Assembly: GCA_027488855.1 (NCBI GenBank)
Contig: JAIYAV010000199.1
Coordinates: 1-58,343, forward strand
Source: Saprospiraceae bacterium
GTDB taxonomy: Bacteria; Bacteroidota; Bacteroidia; Chitinophagales; Saprospiraceae
Length of the DNA: 58,343 nt
Direction: 5' to 3'
In this document: piece by piece, positions 8,356 through 16,735 of the stretch
Layout of the letters: each line of letters begins with the position of its first letter
Numbering within the stretch: position 1 is the stretch's first letter
Program-made: the position numbers and the translations under genes
The notes under the pieces: generated by a model
Told to the model about the DNA's origin: nothing
Databases searched by the model: none
What the model saw: only the letters and a program-made list of their open reading frames with translations

Positions 8356-9081
8356 ATGAAAAAATGGATTTATGGTTGGTTGCTCTTCGCTTTTTTGAGC
8401 CACCGGAGTTTTGCCCAGGAAAGCGAACTGAAAGGATTAGGCACCTGGAACGTGCTCAACATTAAAGCTGACATCGGCGAGCGGTGGACAATTTTTGTAG
8501 AGCCTCAATTGCGCAGTCTGCGCTGGTACGATCATTTCCACTACTACGAAATTAAGGGGGGAGTGACCTACGATTTGAGCAAAACCTTCAGTCTAACTAC
8601 CGGCTTTGGGCGTTACGATACCTACCAGGAAGGAGGTGATTTTGTCACCCCCAAAGCCAATAATGAAATCCGAACCTGGCTGCAATTACAAATGTACCAA
8701 TACCTCAATCGGATTCGATTTGAACACCGTTACCGCGCGGAACAACGTTGGACGAGCAGAGGCTACCGCAACCGCTTTCGTTACCGCTTCAATACCTTGA
8801 TGCCGCTCAATGGGCCAAAAGTAGAGCCAGGTATTTTTTTTCTGACCGCTTCGGATGAATTATTCTTGACGGATCGGGCACCCTATTTTGAACGCAACCG
8901 CTTTTTTGCCGGGATAGGCTACGAATTTTCGCCCCTTTTTACCCTTCAAACGGGTTGGATGAATCAGTTCGACTACCGCATCAACGATGAAACGGGCCGC
9001 AATTTTTTGCAAATCTCTTTTCTTTTTGAGTTGCAATGGCAACAAGCCGAAAGGACTACTCGACCCGATTCGATGAATTAA
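8356..9081 (+). CDS. DUF2490 domain protein, secreted
   Basis: Protein of 241 residues with a signal peptide (MKKWIYGWLLFAFLSHRSFA). The body is rich in alternating aromatic strands, with WTIFVEPQLRSLRWYDHFHY, RIRFEHRYRAEQRW and RNRFRYRFNTLMPL, ending in FLQISFLFELQW. This pattern of outer-membrane beta-strands is typical of DUF2490, a family with no established function. ATG at 8356 is chosen over an in-frame TTG at 8341 because it begins exactly at the signal peptide. The DUF1611 gene follows 63 bp later and may be cotranscribed. Confidence 0.8.
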   Translation: MKKWIYGWLLFAFLSHRSFAQESELKGLGTWNVLNIKADIGERWTIFVEPQLRSLRWYDHFHYYEIKGGVTYDLSKTFSLTTGFGRYDTYQEGGDFVTPKANNEIRTWLQLQMYQYLNRIRFEHRYRAEQRWTSRGYRNRFRYRFNTLMPLNGPKVEPGIFFLTASDELFLTDRAPYFERNRFFAGIGYEFSPLFTLQTGWMNQFDYRINDETGRNFLQISFLFELQWQQAERTTRPDSMN

Positions 9082-9144
9082 AAAACAAGAATACATATAC
9101 AAGCTGCGCACAAAGGATTATTTTAGCCCGAAAATAAGTTTCTT

Positions 9145-10188
9145 ATGGCGACGGGCACCGCAATTGTACTATCTGGAGGAATGTTGAATGAAATCAATGC
9201 TAAAACCACGCATGGCTTATTGCGGGGCAGTGAACGCTTTGAAATTTTGGCAGTAATTGACACCAATCACGCGGGGAAGGATGCTGGCGAAGTGATGGAT
9301 GGTCGCCCCTGCGGTGTGCCAGTTTATGGTACCATAGATGAGGCATTACAAAATGTAAGTGTGCTACCAGATTTTTGTATCGTTGGAGTAGCGACGATAG
9401 GTGGGGTGCTGCCTCCCAGCATTCTGGACGAAATTCGCGAGGCTTTGATGCACGGCATATCAATTGTGAATGGTTTACACGATTTTTTGAGTGAAAGGCC
9501 AGATATCTTAAAACTCTCCCAAGCCAATGCGGCCATGCTGATCGATGTGCGCAAGCCCAAACGCCGCGCTGAATTGCATTTTTGGGAAGGGAAAATTTAT
9601 CAGGTTACCGCGCCAATCGTAGCTGTAATGGGCATGGACTGCGCCACAGGCAAACGCACCACCGCCCGCTTTTTGCGCGATGCCTGCCGGGCTCAGGGTA
9701 AAAATGCCGAGATGATCTACACCGGGCAAACGGGCTGGATGCAAGGGGGGGAGTATGGTTTTATTTTTGATTCGACGCTCAATGATTTTATCTCCGGGGA
9801 GTTGGAGCACGCCATTGTATCTTGTTGGCAAGAAACAAATGCAGATATTATTTTTTTGGAAGGTCAATCGGCTCTACGCAACCCGAGTGGGCCTTGTGGG
9901 CCGGAGTTTCTGATTTCAGGCAATGCTAAAAAAGTGGTGTTGGTGGTGCCGATCAAACGCGAGTTTTACGATGATTTGCCAGAGTGGGGGCGGATTCCTT
10001 CAGTGGAAAGTGAGATTAAGCTGATTAATGCGTACGGTTCTGAGGTGGTGGCAGTGGCGTTGAATACGCAGGGGGCGACGGGGGAAGAGATTGAGGCGTA
10101 TCGGAGGGAGTATGAGGAGAAATTGGGGGTGCCGGTTGTAGCTCCACTGGAAGAGGGGGTTGGGCGGATTTTGGAGGTGCTGGGGTGA
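9145..10188 (+). CDS. DUF1611 family protein (DgcN-like)
   Basis: Cytoplasmic protein of 347 residues. The N-terminal third (1-135) is Rossmann-like. A P-loop-like motif, GMDCATGKRTTA, lies at 163-174 and starts the ATPase-like C-terminal domain, where NADIIFLEGQSALRNPSG is a conserved block. This architecture matches DUF1611. One family branch (DgcN) is reported as a D-glutamate N-acetyltransferase encoded beside an enolase-superfamily epimerase (DgcA). No epimerase gene lies beside this copy, so the specific activity is open. Confidence 0.82.
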   Translation: MATGTAIVLSGGMLNEINAKTTHGLLRGSERFEILAVIDTNHAGKDAGEVMDGRPCGVPVYGTIDEALQNVSVLPDFCIVGVATIGGVLPPSILDEIREALMHGISIVNGLHDFLSERPDILKLSQANAAMLIDVRKPKRRAELHFWEGKIYQVTAPIVAVMGMDCATGKRTTARFLRDACRAQGKNAEMIYTGQTGWMQGGEYGFIFDSTLNDFISGELEHAIVSCWQETNADIIFLEGQSALRNPSGPCGPEFLISGNAKKVVLVVPIKREFYDDLPEWGRIPSVESEIKLINAYGSEVVAVALNTQGATGEEIEAYRREYEEKLGVPVVAPLEEGVGRILEVLG

Positions 10189-10491
10189 CAGACAAATCAA
10201 TCGCCTTTTCGTCAAATCACAATGGATATCCCCTTACAATTTCTGTTTAGGATTAGGCTGATCAATAGTACAATGTCAGGTTTTGATGCTCTCACTAATT
10301 CTAAATGGAGCACGTTCCGTAAAAGTTGAAGGTGCATCACTATCATCTTACCTCAATAATTCCCCGCCACTACTATAAAAGTTACAATTTTCAGTCTACC
10401 TTTGCGGGATTATGAAATTATCGTAAGCATTTAACTGCGCTAAACGGCTAAGTGTTTTACATTTTAACACGCAAAAGTATCGCACACTTCT
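10189..10491 (+). other. Intergenic region upstream of the pyrophosphatase gene
   Basis: 303 bp with no credible coding frame. A TACCTTTG match to the -7 promoter element lies at 10397-10404, so the leader of hppA would be about 80 nt long and AT-rich. I see no strong hairpin or riboswitch-like structure in it. The first 150 bp hold nothing recognisable. Confidence 0.5.
10397..10404 (+). promoter_or_regulatory. Candidate -7 element for hppA
   Basis: TACCTTTG fits the Bacteroidota TAnnTTTG consensus 88 bp before the hppA ATG. No TTG or TTTG lies at the ideal 19-21 bp upstream, so the call rests on the -7 element alone. Confidence 0.4.
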
Positions 10492-12741
10492 ATGGAATCC
10501 TTAGTGTACCTACTACCAGGTTTTGGTATTTTGGCTTTGCTGTACATGGCTTATTTATCCTCTTGGGTAACCAAGCAAGATGCTGGTGGAGATAAAATGC
10601 AGGAAATTTCGGCTGCAATTGCCGATGGAGCAATGGCTTTTTTGAAAGCCGAATATAGCCGCTTGGCTATTTTTGCCGTCATTGCCAGTGTATTACTGGT
10701 GATCCAATCCCAAATGGTTGAGAACTCCCATTGGTTGATTTTTGTCGCCTTTATTTTTGGCGCAAGTTTCTCTGCTCTCGCTGGTTTCTTTGGCATGCGC
10801 ATTGCGACCAAAGCCAACGTGCGCACCACTCAGGCCGCTAAAACCAGTTTGGCACAAGCCCTCAAAGTTTCCTTTGCCGGAGGTACGGTAATGGGGATGG
10901 GTGTAGCAGGCTTGGCAGTGTTGGGTTTGAGCGCTTTCTTTATCTTTTTCTACAACTTCTTTATGGGTGGCACCATGGGCGACAGCGTGGATACGGTGAT
11001 CAGCATGGAGCGTGTCCTGGAAGTATTGGCAGGTTTTTCGCTGGGAGCGGAATCCATTGCCTTGTTTGCCCGGGTTGGTGGCGGTATTTATACCAAAGCT
11101 GCTGACGTAGGTGCCGACCTCGTAGGTAAAGTAGAAGCAGGTATCCCTGAAGACGATCCTCGCAACCCGGCCACGATTGCCGACAACGTGGGTGACAACG
11201 TTGGTGACGTAGCAGGTATGGGTGCCGACCTTTTTGGTTCATATGTTGCTACTGTATTGGCAGCGATGGTATTGGGCAACTACCTTATCGGCGACAACCC
11301 CAATGTACTGGCGGACGCATTCGGTGGCATTGGCCCAATTTTGTTGCCGATGTTTATCGCTGGTTTGGGCATTATATTCTCCTTTCTGGGCAGTTTGTTG
11401 GTGCGTGTAGGTGAAGGCAATGCCTCTGCTCAAACCGTACAAAATGCACTCAACCGCGGCAACTGGGGCTCAATCATCCTGACTGGTGTGGTTTGTTACC
11501 CAGTAATCACCTGGATGTTGCCTACCGATTTGAACATCAACTATTTCGGCGAAGGTATCAGATCAGTACCTTCCATCAACGTGTTTTTTGCAGTATTGGT
11601 AGGTCTGGTCGTAGGTGGCTTGATCTCGCTAATCACTGAGTATTATACCGCCATGGGCAAAAAGCCGGTGAATGACATCATTCAGCGTTCTTCCACTGGC
11701 CCAGCTACCAACATCATCGAAGGCTTGGCGCAAGGGATGCTTTCCACTGCAATGCCAGTAATCCTTTTTGCGGTAGCGATTTTTGTTACCTATTCTTTGG
11801 CTGGTTTCTACGGCGTAGCATTGGCTGCTTCCGGTATGATGGCTACTACGGCTATGCAGTTGGCGATCGACGCTTTCGGGCCGATTGCTGACAACGCTGG
11901 TGGTATTGCCGAAATGAGCGAATTGCCTAAAGAAGTACGCGAGCGTACCGATATTCTGGATGCAGTAGGCAACACCACTGCGGCCATCGGTAAAGGTTTT
12001 GCAATTGCTTCAGCGGCTTTGACTGCCTTGGGCTTGTTTGCTGCTTACGTGACCTTCACCAAAATTGACGGAATCAACATCTTCAAAGCGGATGTTCTTG
12101 CCGCCTTGTTTGTCGGTGGCATGATCCCGGTGGTATTCTCTGCGTTTGCAATGCGTGCGGTAGGTCGTGCAGCCATGTCGATGGTGCAGGAAGTACGCCG
12201 CCAGTTCCGCGAAATTCCAGGTATCATGGAAGGAACGGGCAAGCCTGATTATGGCCGTTGTGTAGACATCTCTACCAAGGCTGCCATCCGCGAGATGACC
12301 ATTCCTGGTTTGATCACCATCGTTACTCCGATTGTCGTTGGTTTCTTGCTGGGACCAGAAGCACTAGGTGGCTACATGGCTGGTGTAACCGTATCAGGTG
12401 TGATGTGGGCCATCTTCCAGTCCAACGCAGGTGGTGCCTGGGACAACGCCAAGAAGTCATTTGAAAAAGGTGTGGAAATCGACGGTCAAATGTATTACAA
12501 AGGTTCTGAGCCACACAAAGCTGCCGTTATCGGTGACACAGTGGGTGACCCTTTCAAAGATACTTCTGGCCCATCCATGAACATCCTCATCAAATTGACC
12601 TGTCTGGTTGGTTTGGCCATTGCGCCAATCCTCGGCGAGCAGTACGCTGCCAAGCAGGAGGAAGTTGGCCAAAAACAAGAGAAAAAAGAAATCAAGCTGG
12701 AATCAAAGTTGGAGAAAGACGCTCCAGCGGAGGTGTTCTAG
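10492..12741 (+). CDS. hppA: Membrane-bound ion-pumping pyrophosphatase (K+-dependent type)
   Basis: Integral membrane enzyme of 749 residues, about 16 helices, that couples pyrophosphate hydrolysis to H+ or Na+ export. The substrate-binding block [20 protein letters not shown] with [20 protein letters not shown] is intact, as is the C-terminal [20 protein letters not shown] block. The signature around residue 497 reads GNTTAA. Alanine here marks the K+-dependent subclass, whereas K+-independent pumps have lysine (GNTTKA). H+ versus Na+ transport cannot be settled by eye. After the last helix there is a charged tail of about 30 residues rich in Lys and Glu. A strong terminator follows. Confidence 0.95.
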   Translation: MESLVYLLPGFGILALLYMAYLSSWVTKQDAGGDKMQEISAAIADGAMAFLKAEYSRLAIFAVIASVLLVIQSQMVENSHWLIFVAFIFGASFSALAGFFGMRIATKANVRTTQAAKTSLAQALKVSFAGGTVMGMGVAGLAVLGLSAFFIFFYNFFMGGTMGDSVDTVISMERVLEVLAGFSLGAESIALFARVGGGIYTKAADVGADLVGKVEAGIPEDDPRNPATIADNVGDNVGDVAGMGADLFGSYVATVLAAMVLGNYLIGDNPNVLADAFGGIGPILLPMFIAGLGIIFSFLGSLLVRVGEGNASAQTVQNALNRGNWGSIILTGVVCYPVITWMLPTDLNINYFGEGIRSVPSINVFFAVLVGLVVGGLISLITEYYTAMGKKPVNDIIQRSSTGPATNIIEGLAQGMLSTAMPVILFAVAIFVTYSLAGFYGVALAASGMMATTAMQLAIDAFGPIADNAGGIAEMSELPKEVRERTDILDAVGNTTAAIGKGFAIASAALTALGLFAAYVTFTKIDGINIFKADVLAALFVGGMIPVVFSAFAMRAVGRAAMSMVQEVRRQFREIPGIMEGTGKPDYGRCVDISTKAAIREMTIPGLITIVTPIVVGFLLGPEALGGYMAGVTVSGVMWAIFQSNAGGAWDNAKKSFEKGVEIDGQMYYKGSEPHKAAVIGDTVGDPFKDTSGPSMNILIKLTCLVGLAIAPILGEQYAAKQEEVGQKQEKKEIKLESKLEKDAPAEVF

Positions 12742-12756
12742 CTTAGAATAACTCGG

Positions 12757-12799
12757 TAAAAAACTCCTGTCCAATCGTATTTGGGCAGGAGTTTTTTTT
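12757..12799 (+). terminator. Rho-independent terminator after hppA
   Basis: AAAAAACTCCTGTCC (12758-12772) pairs with GGGCAGGAGTTTTTTTT (from 12783), leaving a 10-nt loop and a run of eight T. It lies 17 bp after the hppA stop. The A-tract before the stem may let it also serve the convergent xisH-xisI pair. Confidence 0.85.
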
Positions 12800-12827
12800 G
12801 TGATTTTTAAAAATAAAAATTTCCTCT

Positions 12828-13166
12828 TCATGAAATCGCCAACCCTAAATGTTTCCTCACTTCAGGGGACCTGAATGAAGGCACGATGTCTTCTGCTGGT
12901 ACACCTGCTTCCAATAACTGATCAATTACACCTTCTTCTGTCCAGTCCTCTTGGATCCAAATCTTACCATTTTTGATGTCAAAATGCAAAGTGCAACCAT
13001 GTAAACGCTTGGTGCCGTCCCAACCGATCTTCATCAAATAATAATGATCATCCTTTTCATCCACTACCACTTGTACCTCATATTCATCGATATGTCTAGT
13101 TGGAGGATAGACATGGGAGTTGATGATGTTTTTGATGATTTCACGATAACGAGCTATTTTTTCCAT
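12828..13166 (-). CDS. xisI: XisI-family protein
   Basis: Protein of 112 residues that matches the XisI family along its whole length: KYREII-like N-terminus (MEKIARYREIIKNIINSH), the central YYLMKIGWDGTKRLHGCTLH block, KIWIQEDWTEEGVIDQLLEA, and the C-terminal PEVRKHLG ending. XisI was named as a factor controlling excision of the fdxN element in the cyanobacterium Anabaena, where it acts with XisH. Its ATG overlaps the end of xisH by 13 bp, so the two are translationally coupled. No nif genes or site-specific recombinase are in the window, so an excision role here is unlikely. Confidence 0.88.
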   Translation of the reverse strand: MEKIARYREIIKNIINSHVYPPTRHIDEYEVQVVVDEKDDHYYLMKIGWDGTKRLHGCTLHFDIKNGKIWIQEDWTEEGVIDQLLEAGVPAEDIVPSFRSPEVRKHLGLAIS

Positions 13167-13570
13167 GACAAAATTTCATTTTTTTTAGTGTCAAAAACAA
13201 AATATTGCACTTTCTCTTCCTCCAAAGTGATTTGAATAAATTCTTTTCGGAACAAACGATCATAAGCTTCCGATGGAACAGCCAAAATAACGGTGCGATC
13301 ATCTTGATGGGTTAACCTTAAGATGCGCCGATAATTAAGGTATTGCCCCAAAACTTCATGGAACTCATAAATGAGCGACTTAGCGATAAAACTTTTTACT
13401 TCAACAGCTATTTTCATTGCTCCTTTTTCCGCGGCAATTACTTTTTCAGCACCAAGATCAATCGATAAATCAGCGTCTCCATATTGAACTTGAAAGGGAT
13501 CATGGGTGATCGTCCAACCGTCTTTTACCAGTGCTTGACGTACATTGTCGTGATAAATATCCCTTGCCAT
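13154..13570 (-). CDS. xisH: XisH-family protein (PD-(D/E)XK fold)
   Basis: Protein of 138 residues. It begins MARDIYHDNVRQALVKDGWT and continues ITHDP, the standard XisH opening. Asp38, Glu57 and Lys59 (DLGAEK then IAVEVKSF) form a PD-(D/E)XK nuclease-like signature, followed by the QYLNYRRIL helix. The start at 13570 is preferred over an in-frame ATG at 13597 because it matches the family N-terminus, and the -7 promoter element lies at 13592-13585, downstream of the longer start. It forms an operon with xisI. In other bacteria this pair is often strain-variable and lies in accessory DNA. Confidence 0.88.
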   Translation of the reverse strand: MARDIYHDNVRQALVKDGWTITHDPFQVQYGDADLSIDLGAEKVIAAEKGAMKIAVEVKSFIAKSLIYEFHEVLGQYLNYRRILRLTHQDDRTVILAVPSEAYDRLFRKEFIQITLEEEKVQYFVFDTKKNEILSWKK

Positions 13571-13584
13571 AAATTCATTTGTTG

Positions 13585-13616
13585 CAAAAATACGCATTAT
13601 AATGTATACTTGTCAA
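13585..13616 (-). promoter_or_regulatory. Promoter of xisH-xisI
   Basis: On the minus strand, TTG (13616-13614), 21 bp, then TATTTTTG (13592-13585) match the Bacteroidota -33/-7 consensus. Transcription would begin about 8 nt before the xisH ATG, so the leader is very short. Confidence 0.6.
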
Positions 13617-13633
13617 CCAGTTTTCTTTAACAG

Positions 13634-15439
13634 TTATTTCAACCAATCCCCCAAATCCCATCCATACTCCGGCGCAACCAACTCCGGCGCATGATGCGGC
13701 TTCTTCCGCGCATCCACAATCAGCGGCCCCCGACAACCCCAATGTTTATGTTCCACAAAAGCGTCCACCCCATGCAAATCATGCGAAGGATTGGCACGAG
13801 TGAACGTAACCCACACAAAATTATTCAAAGTAGCCGCCAAAAACTGCGGATCATCACACAAGACAACCAATGGAAATCCTTCCAACCCAGCCTGCCCCTT
13901 TAAAGCATCGGCCAAAACCTGAACATCTGCATACGATTCATTGCTGCTAAACGCTGGCCCGCTAATCGCCAATACCCCCGGCAAAGCCACCTGCGGCCCA
14001 CTAAAACCTGTTGGCAAATTAAAAGCCGACGAGGGTAGGGTAGTGGCCAATTCCCGACGTTTTGCCCCCCGGCAAGCCATCACGACTTTTGAGCCCGCAT
14101 TCCAGCCCGACCCTGAATAATCCAGCGTATCAATGGTCGTTTTGGTATGAAAATGCAGATCTCGCGTCCAATCAATGCGCTCCAGCACATGATGGAAAAA
14201 GTCCGCAATATCATGGCAATCCAAATTCGGGTCATCATCCGCAGCAGCGATGACCAGGAATTTGGCCAAGCTGGTCTGCCCCGAGCCCAAAATGTGATTG
14301 GCCTGGGTCAAAATCTCCTCCGGTACCCGCTCGCGGAAGGGCATGTAGCGCTCCTGCCCGATGGCCAGCAACAAGGGGTGTACCCCCGCTGCATCCACGG
14401 CATGAATTTGTTTGATCCCTGGAAACTCCTGAGGGGTAAGCAGTTTGACAATTTTATGGATCAAGTACCCAAAACTGCTGTCTTCCATCGGTGGGCGACC
14501 CACTACGCTGAAATGCCAGAGTGGATTTTTCCGGTAATACACTTTATGCACATCCATTACCGGGAAATCGTGGGTCAAGCTGTAATAACCCAGGTGATCG
14601 CCAAATGGCCCTTCGGGTTTTTTCTCCCCTTTGCGGATTGTTCCCGTGATCACAAAATCGGCATCACTGGACAGTACGTAACCATCCTGCCAGGTATAAC
14701 GGAAGCGCCGACCTGCCAGCATCCCCGCAAAAGTCAGTTCCGACAATCCTTCCGGCAAGGGCATAATCGCCGAAAAAGCGTGCGAGGGTGGCCCACCGAT
14801 AAAGATGGAGCACTTAAAATCTTCTTCGGTCTCATTATATAAGGTGTGGTGTACACCAATGCCCCGGTGCAATTGGTAGTGCAGGCCGATCTCTTTGTTC
14901 GTGACATATTCATTGCCGTCCAGTTGGATGCGGTACATCCCCAGGTTGGATTGCATGATGTTTTTAGAACCTGGAGGTAGGCTGAATACTTGGGGCATGG
15001 TCACGAATGCCCCACCATCCATCGGCCAGGATTTGATCAGGGGCAACTGATCGATCGTGGTTTCGCCCCATTGCACAGGGCCCTTGCCAATGCTGCGCAT
15101 AGGCAGGGCGCTTAAGGCGGTGAAAGGGGCACCCAGATAACGAACAGGGTTTTTGAAAAAATTGGCCGGATCAGCTTTGAGTTCAATCACCCGTTTGACT
15201 TTTTCCAATGTATGCCGAAAAATGAAGTCGGTTCTTTCGTAGGTACCATATATATTACTCACGGCTTGGAAAGGGCTGCCTTTTACTTTTTCAAATAAAA
15301 TTGCCGGACCACCTTCATCAAAAATGCGGCGGTGGATTTCGGCCATTTCCAGATTGGGGTCTACTTCTTTTTTGATGCGGAGTAGCTGGCCATGTTTTTC
15401 GAGATCATTCACACAAGCGCGCAGGCTGGAGTAACTCAT
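13634..15439 (-). CDS. UbiD-family decarboxylase
   Basis: Cytoplasmic decarboxylase of 601 residues, the length usual for Bacteroidota UbiD-like proteins, expected to use prenylated FMN. Recognisable blocks are the N-terminal SYSSLRACVNDLEKHGQL, the GGPAILFEKVKGSPFQAVSN segment, the cofactor region GPPSHAFSAIMPLPEGLSEL, and the active-site PEGPFGDHLGYYSL. The start at 15439 is preferred over an in-frame ATG at 15499: it matches the family N-terminus and lies about 30 bp after a good promoter, which the longer form would overlap. The product may act in quinone synthesis or on aromatic acids. No ubiX or men gene is adjacent. Confidence 0.85.
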   Translation of the reverse strand: MSYSSLRACVNDLEKHGQLLRIKKEVDPNLEMAEIHRRIFDEGGPAILFEKVKGSPFQAVSNIYGTYERTDFIFRHTLEKVKRVIELKADPANFFKNPVRYLGAPFTALSALPMRSIGKGPVQWGETTIDQLPLIKSWPMDGGAFVTMPQVFSLPPGSKNIMQSNLGMYRIQLDGNEYVTNKEIGLHYQLHRGIGVHHTLYNETEEDFKCSIFIGGPPSHAFSAIMPLPEGLSELTFAGMLAGRRFRYTWQDGYVLSSDADFVITGTIRKGEKKPEGPFGDHLGYYSLTHDFPVMDVHKVYYRKNPLWHFSVVGRPPMEDSSFGYLIHKIVKLLTPQEFPGIKQIHAVDAAGVHPLLLAIGQERYMPFRERVPEEILTQANHILGSGQTSLAKFLVIAAADDDPNLDCHDIADFFHHVLERIDWTRDLHFHTKTTIDTLDYSGSGWNAGSKVVMACRGAKRRELATTLPSSAFNLPTGFSGPQVALPGVLAISGPAFSSNESYADVQVLADALKGQAGLEGFPLVVLCDDPQFLAATLNNFVWVTFTRANPSHDLHGVDAFVEHKHWGCRGPLIVDARKKPHHAPELVAPEYGWDLGDWLK

Positions 15440-15469
15440 TGAATTTTTGTTTAAGTTCTGTGCAAGCAA

Positions 15470-15499
15470 CAAAAATAAACAGGAAGAGTTTTTGCACAA
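15470..15499 (-). promoter_or_regulatory. Promoter of the ubiD-like gene
   Basis: Minus-strand TTG (15499-15497), 19 bp, then TATTTTTG (15477-15470). This is a close match to the Bacteroidota consensus and lies 30 bp upstream of the chosen start codon. Confidence 0.6.
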
Positions 15500-15675
15500 G
15501 CGGTATTCCCAATAATTACAGAATCAGCGCAAAAGGAGTCAAGCAATGGTAAAAATCCGTAATCATATTGAAAAAAATCATTGCAATGCCGCAAATTCCT
15601 GCAAAAGCATGACCGTTTTTTCATTAATCCTTTTTACCTTTCGCCATCCAAACAAGAATAAACAAAAACACCGAT

Positions 15676-16581
15676 ATGCAGCAGTACCATACACTGCTTC
15701 AGCACATCCTGAAAAATGGAGTACGCAAGCATGACCGTACCGGCACAGGCACCATCAGTGTTTTTGGTTATCAAATGAGGTTTGACCTCAATCAGGGATT
15801 CCCACTTATCACCACGAAAAAAGTACATGTCAAATCCATTATCCACGAGTTGTTGTGGTTCCTCAAAGGGGATACCAACATCCAATACCTCGTGCAAAAT
15901 GGAGTAGGCATCTGGAATGAATGGCCCTTTCAGTTTTGGTTGCAAAACCAGCATCCTGAATTGGCAATCGAAAAATACAGTCCAGCTTGGAAAGACAAGC
16001 TCGGCACATTCGTGGAGCGCATCAAAACCGACGATGACTTTGCGGCTCAATGGGGAAACCTCGGGCCAGTATACGGTCAACAATGGCGCAATTTTGAAGG
16101 TGTGGATCAAATTGTGCAAGTAGTAAACGACATCCGGCGCAACCCTGATTCCCGGCGTTTGCTGGTATCTGCCTGGAATCCTAAAGACATTCCAGTGATG
16201 GTCAAATCGGGTTTACCCCCCTGTCACGCTCTATTTCAGTTTTATGTGGCGGATGGTAAACTCTCTTGTCAGTTGTATCAACGTTCTGCCGATGTATTTC
16301 TCGGCGTTCCATTCAATATTGCTTCCTATGCCTTGCTTACGTTGATGATGGCACAAGTATGCGGCCTGCAGCCAGGTGAATTTATTCATTCATTCGGCGA
16401 TGCCCACTTGTACCTCAATCACCTTGAGCAAGCCCAACTTCAAATTTCCCGCGAACCGCGCTCCCTCCCAAAAATGAAATTGAACCCCGCTGTGAATGAA
16501 ATCTTTGATTTTCAATACAGTGATTTTTTGCTCAGCGACTACGACCCATACCCAGCCATTAAAGCTGAAGTATCGGTTTAA
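15676..16581 (+). CDS. thyA: Thymidylate synthase
   Basis: Makes dTMP from dUMP using methylenetetrahydrofolate. 301 residues, aligning over its full length with Thy[20 protein letters not shown] at 20-38, [18 protein letters not shown] at 55-72, the catalytic [20 protein letters not shown] block with Cys183, and [19 protein letters not shown] after it. It is longer than the 264-residue E. coli enzyme because about 37 residues are inserted after NEWPF (near 85-125). Some other ThyA enzymes carry an insertion in the same place. It is monocistronic as far as can be seen. Confidence 0.96.
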   Translation: MQQYHTLLQHILKNGVRKHDRTGTGTISVFGYQMRFDLNQGFPLITTKKVHVKSIIHELLWFLKGDTNIQYLVQNGVGIWNEWPFQFWLQNQHPELAIEKYSPAWKDKLGTFVERIKTDDDFAAQWGNLGPVYGQQWRNFEGVDQIVQVVNDIRRNPDSRRLLVSAWNPKDIPVMVKSGLPPCHALFQFYVADGKLSCQLYQRSADVFLGVPFNIASYALLTLMMAQVCGLQPGEFIHSFGDAHLYLNHLEQAQLQISREPRSLPKMKLNPAVNEIFDFQYSDFLLSDYDPYPAIKAEVSV

Positions 16582-16640
16582 ATGTAAGAAAGTCAGATTT
16601 ATTTAGAGTTGATCTAAATAACTACGTCTTTCTTTAAAAG

Positions 16641-16673
16641 TTTGTTAAAAAGATATAGCTAATTATATCTTTG
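16641..16673 (+). promoter_or_regulatory. Promoter and overlapping dyad of the ACIII-oxidase operon
   Basis: TTTG (16641-16644), 21 bp, then TATCTTTG (16666-16673) match the Bacteroidota promoter consensus. AAAGATATA (16649-16657) is an exact inverted repeat of TATATCTTT (16664-16672) with a 6-bp centre, and its right arm covers the -7 element. The leader to the actA ATG is about 55 nt. The dyad is a candidate regulator site. Confidence 0.6.
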
Positions 16674-16735
16674 CGCTGACTGAAAAATGACAGTTTATAC
16701 AATCTTGTTATACTAGGTTATAAAACGCAAGTACG

